Positions 55,248 to 63,105 of a stretch of DNA of 64,000 bases are shown piece after piece. The notes beneath the pieces are model-generated. The model was given only the letters and a program-made list of their open reading frames with translations. It was not told where the DNA came from and ran no database searches. Positions within the stretch are counted from its first letter, which is position 1. The number at the start of each line of letters is the position of its first letter. Made by a program: the position numbers and the translations under genes. The stretch covers positions 1 to 64,000 of the forward strand of contig NZ_RPFJ01000007.1 in assembly GCF_003813905.1 (NCBI RefSeq), given 5' to 3'. The stretch comes from Aureibaculum marinum (GTDB taxonomy: Bacteria; Bacteroidota; Bacteroidia; Flavobacteriales; Flavobacteriaceae).

Positions 55248-56174
55248 TTAACCAACCTTCACATTTGAAAATTTTTCTAATCCATAAATTACTGCAACTC
55301 CTACAATTGCCAAAACAAAAGCTCCTATTAATTGAGAATCTCCATTATAATTAAATGGTGAAATGCTTTCTTCTATAAAAGGTACCAGAACTCCTTTTGA
55401 ATTCTCTCGCCATGTAAGCACTTCTTTCCAAGGCCAAATTTTATTTAAAGATCCGGCAATAAAACCAGTTAATACTGCTAAAGTAATATTTCTATATTTA
55501 TTAAAAAGCCATTTTAACACTCTAGAAAAAGTTAACAACCCAACTACTGCACCAATTACAACTATGATTAATGTTTTTATATCTTTTTGATTTAAAGCTT
55601 CAATTACTGGTTTATATGCCCCCAATAATAATAAAATAAAACTTCCTGAAATTCCGGGTAAAATCATAGCACAAATGGCTAGTGCTCCTGATAAAAACAA
55701 AAACCACGCTGGCGTATCATGAGCTCCCATGGGTGGTAAAGTAGTAATATAATAGGCTACTACAGCCCCAATAAATAACATAATTATGGTGCCAACATTC
55801 CAGTTCTTAATTTGTTTACCTACAAAAAAGATACTCGCCAAAACTAATCCAAAAAAGAAAGACCATAGCAATATAGGTTCATTTTCTAATAAATATTTTA
55901 TAAGTTTTGCTAATGATAGAATGCTAATTCCAACACCTAATAATAATGAAAACAAAAAATTACCATTCACAGATTTCCATGCTGCTTTTATACCTTTTGT
56001 TTTCAAAATCTTAAGAGTGTTAAAGTTAACACTGTTAATTGCCTCCAACAACTCTTCGTAAATCCCTGATATAAAAGCAATTGTACCACCTGAAACACCT
56101 GGAACAACATCTGCCGCACCCATTGCTACACCTTTAAGTGTGATGCCAATATATTGTTTTAAACTTCTCTTCAT
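55248..56174 (-). CDS. DUF368 (PopT-type undecaprenyl-phosphate translocase family) protein, copy 1
   Basis: A 308-residue paralogue of the next gene. Motifs: KGVAMGAADVVPGVSGGTIA at residues about 14-33 and AMILPGISGSFILLLLGAYK in the middle, both closer to the usual DUF368 sequence than those of copy 2 (AADVVPG against AANKVPG). It also shares the WPWKE motif after the fifth helix. As the first gene of the three-gene unit popT-like 1, popT-like 2, aroE it is preceded by a candidate promoter at 56195-56202. Confidence 0.9.
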   Translation of the reverse strand: MKRSLKQYIGITLKGVAMGAADVVPGVSGGTIAFISGIYEELLEAINSVNFNTLKILKTKGIKAAWKSVNGNFLFSLLLGVGISILSLAKLIKYLLENEPILLWSFFFGLVLASIFFVGKQIKNWNVGTIIMLFIGAVVAYYITTLPPMGAHDTPAWFLFLSGALAICAMILPGISGSFILLLLGAYKPVIEALNQKDIKTLIIVVIGAVVGLLTFSRVLKWLFNKYRNITLAVLTGFIAGSLNKIWPWKEVLTWRENSKGVLVPFIEESISPFNYNGDSQLIGAFVLAIVGVAVIYGLEKFSNVKVG

Positions 56175-56194
56175 CTATTTCTAAAAATTAGCTC

Positions 56195-56202
56195 CAAATA
56201 TA
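56195..56202 (-). promoter_or_regulatory. Candidate -7 element for the DUF368 operon
   Basis: TATATTTG on the minus strand fits TAnnTTTG, 21 bp before the ATG at 56174. No clear -33 partner. Confidence 0.35.
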
Positions 56203-56260
56203 GTTAAATTGTTTGTAGCTATTTTTTTTATCTCTTTTTAAAGTAGTTTTCAAATATTTG

Positions 56261-56268
56261 TACATTTG
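56261..56268 (+). promoter_or_regulatory. Candidate -7 element for the GT2 operon
   Basis: TACATTTG, followed by CA, 25 bp before the chosen ATG at 56293. Very typical Bacteroidota -7 sequence; the -33 region has only poor matches. Confidence 0.42.
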
Positions 56269-56292
56269 CAATCTATCTAAAATTTGAATCAC

Positions 56293-57015
56293 ATGCAATA
56301 TCGAATGACTATTATCATTCCCGTTTATAATGAAATTGACAATTTAGATAGGATATACTCTACATTTACCGATTATTTTTCAAAAAGTAAAACTAAAAGT
56401 AAAGTACTTTTTATTGATGATGGTTCTACAGACAATAGTTTTACTAAAATTGCTGAAATTTGTGAAGGAAATCCTGATTTTGAATATTTAAAATTTAAGA
56501 ATAATTGTGGCCTAAGTGCTGCTATTAAAGCCGGAATTGACCATATTAAAACAGAATTAATAGGATATATTGATGCTGATTTACAAACAACTCCATACGA
56601 CTTTGATCTTTTATTAGCTGAAATTGATAATTACCAAGCTGTTATTGGGTATAGAGGTAAACGAAAAGATACTTTAAATAAAAAAATACAGTCTGTAATT
56701 GCCAATAGCATTAGACGAGGATTAATAAATGATGGCATAATTGATACCGGTTGCCCCTTAAAAGTAATTCATACCGATGTAGCAAAAAAAATTCCTTTTT
56801 TTAAAGGAATGCACCGTTTTATTCCTGCACTGATATTACTTCAGAATGGTAAAATCAAACAACTAAGAGTTCAACATTTTGAACGTATAGCAGGTAAATC
56901 TAAATTTAATATTTTTAACAGGTCTTTAAAAGCTTTACGTGATACTTTTGCTTATAGATGGATGCGAAGTAGATATATTAATTATACTATAGAAAAGTCA
57001 AAAATCGATTCATGA
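56293..57015 (+). CDS. Family 2 glycosyltransferase (dolichol-phosphate/undecaprenyl-phosphate sugar synthase type)
   Basis: A 240-residue GT-A enzyme from ATG 56293; a TTG at 56284 is possible but less likely. Motifs: TIIIPVYNEIDNLDRIY at the start, VLFIDDGSTDNSF (nucleotide-binding DDGS), GYIDADLQTTPYDF (DxD-like metal site), GYRGKRKDT and the C-terminal RFIPALILLQNGKIKQL. It has no membrane anchor helices, like ArnC-type cores without the C-terminal helices. It probably moves a sugar from a nucleotide onto a polyprenyl phosphate. It overlaps the LAB_N gene by 4 bp (ATGA). Confidence 0.85.
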   Translation: MQYRMTIIIPVYNEIDNLDRIYSTFTDYFSKSKTKSKVLFIDDGSTDNSFTKIAEICEGNPDFEYLKFKNNCGLSAAIKAGIDHIKTELIGYIDADLQTTPYDFDLLLAEIDNYQAVIGYRGKRKDTLNKKIQSVIANSIRRGLINDGIIDTGCPLKVIHTDVAKKIPFFKGMHRFIPALILLQNGKIKQLRVQHFERIAGKSKFNIFNRSLKALRDTFAYRWMRSRYINYTIEKSKIDS

Positions 57016-57650
57016 GCGATTGGCTTTCATACAAATACTTTGTTTATATTATAGGTTTTGCAGCTCAAATTTTATTCTCTGCAAGATTGTTACTACAATG
57101 GATTCAATCTGAAAAAGTAAAAAAAGTTTTAACTCCTGAATTGTTTTGGCAATTAAGTTTAATTGCTTCATTTCTATTGTTTATTTATGGATGGCTACGT
57201 GACGATTTTGCCATAATGCTAGGACAATCATTAACTTATTTTATTTATATCAGAAATATGCAATTACAAGGTTCATGGAGAAAATTACCAAAATTTTTAC
57301 GAGGTTTTTTACTTGCTTTTCCTTTTTTAATTGCTACTTATTCTTTTAATAATAATCAAATAGACATAGAACGTTTGTTTAAAAACGAAAACATTCCTTT
57401 TTGGTTATTACTATTTGGAAGTATAGGTCAAGTTATATTCACTTTACGATTTGTTTATCAATGGTTATATTCTGAACGGATAAAAGAATCAACGCTTCCT
57501 TTTGGATTTTGGATGTTAAGTCTTGTAGGCTCTTTAATGATTTTAAGTTATGCCATAATTAGAAGAGATCCTGTTTTATTTATCGGGCAATTATTTGGTT
57601 TTATTATTTATAGTAGAAATATTTACATACTTTTAAAACAAACGAAGTAA
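57012..57650 (+). CDS. LAB_N (lipid-A-disaccharide synthase N-terminal) domain membrane protein
   Basis: A 212-residue protein with six to seven helices. It has two copies of the LAB_N domain: FAAQILFSARLLLQWIQSEK at residues about 15-34 and GQVIFTLRFVYQWLYSERIK at about 138-157. Each is followed by FWQLSLIASFLLFIYG or FWMLSLVGSLMILSYA, and by GQSLTYFIYIRNM or GQLFGFIIYSRNI. These domains occur in proteins that accompany GT2 and GT39 enzymes in lipid A and polyprenyl-sugar pathways and may act as flippase-like or docking subunits (inference). It overlaps the GT2 gene by 4 bp. Confidence 0.85.
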   Translation: MSDWLSYKYFVYIIGFAAQILFSARLLLQWIQSEKVKKVLTPELFWQLSLIASFLLFIYGWLRDDFAIMLGQSLTYFIYIRNMQLQGSWRKLPKFLRGFLLAFPFLIATYSFNNNQIDIERLFKNENIPFWLLLFGSIGQVIFTLRFVYQWLYSERIKESTLPFGFWMLSLVGSLMILSYAIIRRDPVLFIGQLFGFIIYSRNIYILLKQTK

Positions 57651-57725
57651 AAATCTTAACTAAAACATTCTCCAATGAGCTAAAATGCACTATTGACGAG
57701 AACACATTATTTAATTTAAAATAAA

Positions 57726-59345
57726 ATGAAAGATAATTTTAATTTCAACATATTTCTAATTATTGCAGCAATAGCATTACTTATTAATGTTGGCTCATAT
57801 GGCGTAATAGAAAGCAGTGATGCAAGGTATGCTGAAATTGCAAGAGCAATGTATGTTACTGGAGATTACTTACAACCAAATTTATTAGATGTACATCATT
57901 ATCACAAACCTCCATTTACCTACCAAATTACAGCACTTGGTTATAAAATATTTGGAATAAATGCTTTTGGAGCACGTTTTTTTTTACAACTCGCTGTATT
58001 AATACAACTTATATTAGTTTACAAACTAACAAATTTATTATTCAACACTAAAAAAACCGCCTTGTGGGCGTCAATTATTTATTTTAGTTTCCCTCTAGTG
58101 TTAATTTCATCAAGAAACTTAACAACAGATGCATTTTTAGCAACTTTTGCTCTTCTCAGTATTTATACTTGGGTTAAGTATAGAACAACTGGATCTTTTA
58201 AATGGTTGTATTTTTTTACCATAAGTTTAAGTTTAGGTTTTTTAACCAAAGGACCAGTTATTTTTATTGTTCCTGTACTCTTTATATTATTTTATAATAC
58301 TAAAGAAAAACCAAAAACATCTTTTTCAATCCATCACATACTAGCATGGACATTGTTTTTAACTCTTGCGTCTTCTTGGTTTATCTACTTAGGTGTACAA
58401 AACTCTTCATTTATTGATTATTTTTTAGGCAAACAAACTGCAGACAGATTTTCTAAAAATGCTTTTGGTCGAACAGAACCATTTTGGTATTTTTTAGCAT
58501 TTGCTCCACTGGTTGGATTGCCTTGGTTTTTAGCCCTACTCTATCTTGTAAAAGATCAAAAAAAAGTTTTTAAGTTAAAAACCTTACATTTTGCATTATT
58601 AATGGCAGTAGTAATACCACTACTATTCTTTTCTATTTCCTCTTCCAAACGTATTTTATACATATTACCATTATATAGTATATTGGCTATATTAACCGCT
58701 CACTTATTTACAAAACTTGAAATATATAAAGTAAAAAATGTGAATGCTATTATTCTCATTTTTTCAGGATTAATACTACTTACTTTTATTATTGCCCCTT
58801 TTATAGATTTTGACATGGATATTCCTTATTATTTATCTATAGCGAGTGGTTTAATAATTATTTCAATAATTCTAATTTATAGGAATAAAAAAATTAACGC
58901 TAAAGAAAAACCTATTTATACCTCATTGCTAATTGCTCTGTTATTGGTAATAAGTAGCTCTATAATATTTAATAAAAATGAATTAAAAGTAAATGGGGTA
59001 AAACCAATAACAGATTTTATAAAACAGAAACGTTTAAATGATAGAGAAATTTTAGTTTACAACACCCGTAAACCTTCAATAGCATTTGGATTAAATAAAT
59101 CTATTATTTCTTTATATGATGGTCATGAATCTTTAAACAGAGAAACTCAATTTGAACAAGATTTAAATTGGAAAAAACACCTTATTAACCTTAAAAATGA
59201 CCAAGAATATAAATCACTATATAAACTTACCGCTCAACCCACAGTATTATTAGTTTACAAACAGAAAGTTCCAGAAAACTTACAATGGTTAATCAACAGT
59301 TACACTACTAAAAAAGAAATGGGAAAATGGACCATCTATTATTAG
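57726..59345 (+). CDS. GT39/ArnT-like membrane glycosyltransferase
   Basis: A 539-residue GT-C enzyme with about 12 helices. The first periplasmic loop holds the catalytic acidic pair in ESSDARYAEIARAMYVTGDY, followed by HHYHKPPFTYQITALGYKIF, as in ArnT and PMT enzymes. The C-terminal 100 residues are a soluble extracytoplasmic domain (KPITDFIKQKRLNDREILVY). It would transfer a sugar from a polyprenyl-phosphate carrier to lipid A or another acceptor outside the inner membrane. It follows the LAB_N gene by 75 bp and ends 4 bp before the convergent TPR gene. Confidence 0.87.
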   Translation: MKDNFNFNIFLIIAAIALLINVGSYGVIESSDARYAEIARAMYVTGDYLQPNLLDVHHYHKPPFTYQITALGYKIFGINAFGARFFLQLAVLIQLILVYKLTNLLFNTKKTALWASIIYFSFPLVLISSRNLTTDAFLATFALLSIYTWVKYRTTGSFKWLYFFTISLSLGFLTKGPVIFIVPVLFILFYNTKEKPKTSFSIHHILAWTLFLTLASSWFIYLGVQNSSFIDYFLGKQTADRFSKNAFGRTEPFWYFLAFAPLVGLPWFLALLYLVKDQKKVFKLKTLHFALLMAVVIPLLFFSISSSKRILYILPLYSILAILTAHLFTKLEIYKVKNVNAIILIFSGLILLTFIIAPFIDFDMDIPYYLSIASGLIIISIILIYRNKKINAKEKPIYTSLLIALLLVISSSIIFNKNELKVNGVKPITDFIKQKRLNDREILVYNTRKPSIAFGLNKSIISLYDGHESLNRETQFEQDLNWKKHLINLKNDQEYKSLYKLTAQPTVLLVYKQKVPENLQWLINSYTTKKEMGKWTIYY

Positions 59346-59349
59346 AAGC

Positions 59350-60738
59350 TTAAGAAATTGCAACTAAAATTTTAACATCCTCTAATTCAAAAACCGAAGG
59401 ATACAATTCTTTAATTATGTAATGGTAATCGTAATCTAATTTTAGAGCTTTTTCTAACAATTCTAGTCCTAATACCTCCTGTTGTGAAAGTATATATAAC
59501 CCTGCCAATCTATATTCAATTTCAGCAAAATCATTATAAAATTCACGAGCCTTTAATAATACATCAATAGCGTCTTTAAATTCACCTATAAAATGCAATA
59601 CATCAGTTAAAGCAATAAAAATACCCAAAGCATAATCTTCTAAATCTAAACATTTTTGAAAACCTCTAATCGCTTCTTCAAAAAAGTTTAATTTCAAATT
59701 AATTTCCGCATATCTCAACCAATATACACTATTACTATCATCAATTAAAAGGGCTTTATTAATAAAATACAGAGCCTTTTGATAATTCTTATTTTTAATA
59801 TATAAATCTGTTAAAGCCAACCAACCTTTATCTAACAAAGGATCTTCTTTAACAGTAATATTATAATACTTTAAAGCTTTTTTAACTTCTCCCATCTTCT
59901 CATAACAATTAGCAATTCTAAGATAGGTAAAAGAACTACCATCCTCTAAATTAATAGTTAATTGATAATTAGCGATAGCTTCCTCGTATCGTTTTAACTC
60001 TTCTAACGTTTTTGCTTTTTCAAGATATGCACCGATAAAATATTCGTCAATTAAAATAGAATAATCAAAAGCTTTTAAAGCTTCTACAAAATTATTTATC
60101 ATAAAGTATTGACGACCTAATTGATGCCAAGCAATTTCACTGTAAGGATCTTTATTTATATAATCAACCAAATAATCAATTGCTTCTTCGTGCTGATCAA
60201 GCATATCAAAACAATAAATTACATTGTATAAAGCCGAATAGTCATCGAACTCTACCTCTAAGCATTTAGCAAAATGCAATCTTGCGGTATCAAAATCTTC
60301 TAAGTACAAATATTCCATACCAATCATCGAGTACACATCACCCTCATCTTCAGTATACAAAAGGGCTTGATTTAAAGCTACAATGGCTTCCTTATGCTTG
60401 TCTTTTTTAGATAATAATGAAGCTTTATGGAGAAAAACTTGATCATTTAAAGGGTCAATTTCCTCCAATTCCATCAAGAGTTGTTCAGCTTTATTTATTT
60501 TATCTTCATACAACAGTACTTCAACATAAGCCAATTTTAAAGCAACAGAATCAGGATGTTGTCTCAAGCCTAAATCTAAAGCCTTTTTAGCCAATGACAT
60601 TTTACCAACATTCATATAGTGTATAATTATTTCTTCGAACTCTGTTGAGTCAAAAAAATATACACTATTTGTTTTTAACATTGATTCAAATTTAGATAAT
60701 GGTATTTCATCATCATCATCATTTTGAAATGCGTGCAT
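59350..60738 (-). CDS. Tetratricopeptide repeat protein
   Basis: A 462-residue cytosolic protein. ATG 60738 (MHAFQNDDDDEIPLSKFE) is chosen because the only earlier start in frame is TTG 60804, and the extra residues CCLSYKKRDC look untranslated. About ten TPR units follow from residue 35 on, each about 34 residues with W/L-G/A-Y/F-A-P patterns, for example AYVEVLLYEDKINKAEQLL, YSMIGMEYLYLEDFDTARLHF and AWHQLGRQYFMINNFVEALKAF. No enzymatic domain. It is divergent from pyrR. TPRs of this kind bind protein partners. Confidence 0.88.
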   Translation of the reverse strand: MHAFQNDDDDEIPLSKFESMLKTNSVYFFDSTEFEEIIIHYMNVGKMSLAKKALDLGLRQHPDSVALKLAYVEVLLYEDKINKAEQLLMELEEIDPLNDQVFLHKASLLSKKDKHKEAIVALNQALLYTEDEGDVYSMIGMEYLYLEDFDTARLHFAKCLEVEFDDYSALYNVIYCFDMLDQHEEAIDYLVDYINKDPYSEIAWHQLGRQYFMINNFVEALKAFDYSILIDEYFIGAYLEKAKTLEELKRYEEAIANYQLTINLEDGSSFTYLRIANCYEKMGEVKKALKYYNITVKEDPLLDKGWLALTDLYIKNKNYQKALYFINKALLIDDSNSVYWLRYAEINLKLNFFEEAIRGFQKCLDLEDYALGIFIALTDVLHFIGEFKDAIDVLLKAREFYNDFAEIEYRLAGLYILSQQEVLGLELLEKALKLDYDYHYIIKELYPSVFELEDVKILVAIS

Positions 60739-60862
60739 ATAATCAGGTTTTCTTACAGATTTAAAATTAATGCAATCTCTTTTTTTATAAGACAAACAAC
60801 ACAAATGTTGTTAACAAAATAATTAACATGTTATAAACCGTTTTTTTTATAAAAAAATAATG

Positions 60863-60870
60863 TATTTTTG
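60863..60870 (+). promoter_or_regulatory. Candidate -7 element for the pyrR operon
   Basis: TATTTTTG fits TAnnTTTG, 29 bp before the ATG of pyrR. The predicted leader is only about 25 nt. Confidence 0.42.
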
Positions 60871-60899
60871 TGCTACAATCAAAGGTTTATACTGCTCTA

Positions 60900-61442
60900 A
60901 TGGCAAAGAAGACATTACTTAACGCTAAAGATATTCACATTATACTTCACCGCTTGGCTTGTCAACTTATTGAAAATCATAATGATTTTAATAATACGGT
61001 TTTAATAGGTTTACAACCTAGAGGTATTTTTCTAGCGAATAGATTAACTGAAATTTTGCAGAACGACTATAAAATTTCTAATATAAAATTGGGGCAATTG
61101 GACATTACGTTCTATCGTGATGATTTTAGACGAAGAGAAGAGCCTTTAGCCGCAAGCAATACTTCTATTGATTTTATTGTAGAAGATAAGAATGTAGTTA
61201 TCATTGATGATGTATTATTTTCTGGAAGAAGTGTCAGATCTGCATTAACAGCCATTCAATCTTTTGGACGTCCCGAATCTATTGAATTGCTAGTGTTAAT
61301 TGATAGAAGATTTAGCAGACATTTACCTATTCAGCCAAATTACAAAGGGAGACAAGTAGATGCAATTAACTCTGAAAAAGTAAAAGTTTCTTGGCTAGAA
61401 AATGATAAAAAAGATGCCGTTTATCTATTAAGTAATAATTAG
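60900..61442 (+). CDS. pyrR: PyrR: pyrimidine operon regulator / uracil phosphoribosyltransferase
   Basis: A 180-residue type I phosphoribosyltransferase. ATG 60900 (MAKKTLLNAKDIHIILHRL) is chosen over a GTG at 60870. Motifs: VLIGLQPRGIFLANRL, LDITFYRDDFRRR (PyrR flexible loop), the PRPP loop VVIIDDVLFSGRSVRSAL and LIDRRFSRHLPIQPNYKG, as in PyrR. It makes UMP from uracil and PRPP and in Bacillus binds RNA to attenuate pyr genes. It is 1 bp from pyrB, but the leader and the junction leave no room for an attenuator. Confidence 0.88.
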   Translation: MAKKTLLNAKDIHIILHRLACQLIENHNDFNNTVLIGLQPRGIFLANRLTEILQNDYKISNIKLGQLDITFYRDDFRRREEPLAASNTSIDFIVEDKNVVIIDDVLFSGRSVRSALTAIQSFGRPESIELLVLIDRRFSRHLPIQPNYKGRQVDAINSEKVKVSWLENDKKDAVYLLSNN

Positions 61443-61443
61443 A

Positions 61444-62373
61444 ATGAAAGCTTTAAGCACAGACCATCTGTTAGGAATTAAATATCTCAAAAAAGAAGAT
61501 ATTAATTTAATTTTTGAAACAGCAGACCATTTTAAGGAAGTAATTAATAGACCCATAAAAAAGGTACCTTCATTAAGAGATATTACTATTGCCAATTTAT
61601 TTTTTGAAAATAGTACAAGAACTAAATTATCTTTTGAATTGGCTGAGAAAAGACTTTCTGCTGACATTATCAATTTTTCTGCTGGTCAATCATCAGTTAA
61701 AAAAGGTGAAACTTTAATTGATACAGTAAATAACATACTTTCAATGAAAGTTGATATAGTAGTAATGCGGCATCCAAACGTTGGTGCAGGTGTGTTTTTA
61801 TCTAAACATGTAAATGCAAGAATTATAAATGCTGGTGATGGAGCTCACGAACATCCCACACAAGCATTATTAGATAGCTATTCAATTAGAGAAAAATTGG
61901 GTTCTGTAAAAGGTAAAAAAATTGTAATCATTGGAGATATATTACACTCTAGAGTTGCACTTTCTAACATATTTGCATTGCAATTACAAGGAGCAAAAGT
62001 TAAAATTTGTGGACCTACAACTCTAATTCCAAAATTTATTACATCTTTAGGAGTTGAAGTTGAAACCAATCTAAAAAAAGCATTAGAATGGTGTGATGTT
62101 GCCAACGTATTACGAGTGCAACATGAACGAATGGATATTAAATATTTTCCATCAATTAGAGAATATACCCAACTTTTTGGTATTGATAAGGCTTTATTAG
62201 ATAGTCTTGGCAAGAAAATTGTAATAATGCATCCAGGGCCTATCAACAGAGGCGTTGAAATAACAAGTGATGTAGCAGATTCTGATCAATCTATTATATT
62301 AAATCAAGTAGAAAATGGAGTTGCTATTAGAATGGCAGTAATCTACTTATTAGCTCAACAAATAAAAAAATGA
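61444..62373 (+). CDS. pyrB: Aspartate carbamoyltransferase catalytic subunit
   Basis: A 309-residue full-length enzyme. The carbamoyl-phosphate loop is FFENSTRTKLSFELAEKRL (STRTK in place of STRTR), then HPTQALLDSY, VIIGDILHSRVALSN, RVQHERMD and MHPGPINRGVEI, which carry the substrate residues. The cluster KKGETLIDTVNNI holds the loop Lys. It makes carbamoyl aspartate in pyrimidine synthesis. No pyrI regulatory-chain gene follows; instead a STAS-like protein gene overlaps by 4 bp. It starts 1 bp after pyrR. Confidence 0.95.
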   Translation: MKALSTDHLLGIKYLKKEDINLIFETADHFKEVINRPIKKVPSLRDITIANLFFENSTRTKLSFELAEKRLSADIINFSAGQSSVKKGETLIDTVNNILSMKVDIVVMRHPNVGAGVFLSKHVNARIINAGDGAHEHPTQALLDSYSIREKLGSVKGKKIVIIGDILHSRVALSNIFALQLQGAKVKICGPTTLIPKFITSLGVEVETNLKKALEWCDVANVLRVQHERMDIKYFPSIREYTQLFGIDKALLDSLGKKIVIMHPGPINRGVEITSDVADSDQSIILNQVENGVAIRMAVIYLLAQQIKK

Positions 62374-62702
62374 TTGTAGAAAAAACTGAATTAGCAACTA
62401 TTTTTAAAATCGAAAAATTATCTATTGATGATTTTTATTCGGATTTTTCAAAAAAATATGCTAACTTTAAAAACGAGAATATAATTATCGATTTTTCTAA
62501 ACTTAAAAGGGTAGATATAGAAAATATCTTAGTATTTTTGCCGATTGTTAAAGAATGGAGAAATAATGGCATGTCTTTTGTTATTGTTTTAAATGAGATT
62601 GAGACTGATATCTTACCTGATGAAATGAATGTTGTACCCACGCTTGTTGAAGCAAAGGATATAGTAGAAATGGAAAATATAGAACGAGATTTAGGCTTTT
62701 AG
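62370..62702 (+). CDS. STAS-like single-domain protein
   Basis: A 110-residue protein. Pattern: strands KTELATIFKIEKL and NIIIDFSKLKRVDIENILVF, then a helix LPIVKEWRNNGMSFVIVLN, an acidic segment and a final helix LVEAKDIVEMENIERDLGF, the order of the STAS/SpoIIAA anti-sigma-antagonist fold (inferred from the LxxVDIxxxxxLxxL pattern). The phosphorylatable Ser of SpoIIAA is not evident: the equivalent loop reads FSKLKRVD. It overlaps pyrB by 4 bp (ATGA). No partner kinase is near. Confidence 0.6.
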   Translation: MIVEKTELATIFKIEKLSIDDFYSDFSKKYANFKNENIIIDFSKLKRVDIENILVFLPIVKEWRNNGMSFVIVLNEIETDILPDEMNVVPTLVEAKDIVEMENIERDLGF

Positions 62703-62748
62703 CTTAAAAATATAATATGGGAAAAATTATTTTAACTTTAAATAGCGT

Positions 62749-63105
62749 ATGGTAAAAAAACTACTTTTATTTATCTTATTGGTTTCACTTTCTTCATCTG
62801 TTCTAGCTCAACAGCTAGAAAAAAATAGCATTACCCAAGATACGGTAGCTGTGGTTAGTGAAATTGTAGCCTCACCCAATCCCTTTAGTGTTACTACTAA
62901 AGTCAAATTTAAAGCTCATGCTGTATTTGATATTGAATTTTCAGTAAAGGATTTAATTGGTAATGTGGTTCATTTTCAAAAATATACAACGAAAGTTGGT
63001 GCCAATTCTATACCGTTTTATAGAGATAAACTAGATTCAGGAATTTACATCTATTCAATTAAAACCAATACCGAAATAAAATCTAAACGTATTGTTATTA
63101 AATGA
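62749..63105 (+). CDS. Small secreted protein made almost only of a T9SS type A sorting domain
   Basis: A 118-residue protein: signal peptide 1-20 (LLVSLSSSVLAQQ), then 22 residues, then residues 43-118 which match the T9SS C-terminal sorting domain from ASPNPFSVTTKVKF through SVKDLIGNVVHFQ and LDSGIYIYSIKTNTEIKSK to the end KRIVIK. In this system the sorting domain is normally removed by PorU when the cargo reaches the surface, yet here there is hardly any cargo. It overlaps rnz by 4 bp (ATGA) and follows the STAS gene by 46 bp. Confidence 0.75.
   Translation: MVKKLLLFILLVSLSSSVLAQQLEKNSITQDTVAVVSEIVASPNPFSVTTKVKFKAHAVFDIEFSVKDLIGNVVHFQKYTTKVGANSIPFYRDKLDSGIYIYSIKTNTEIKSKRIVIK

Noticed and set aside
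59350-60804. Longer TPR protein beginning at TTG 60804
   Set aside because: The added residues are Cys/Lys-rich and unlike the family; ATG 60738 is followed by a normal acidic start.
61878-62246. Minus-strand frame opposite pyrB
   Set aside because: Antisense shadow; the pyrB frame carries all catalytic motifs.
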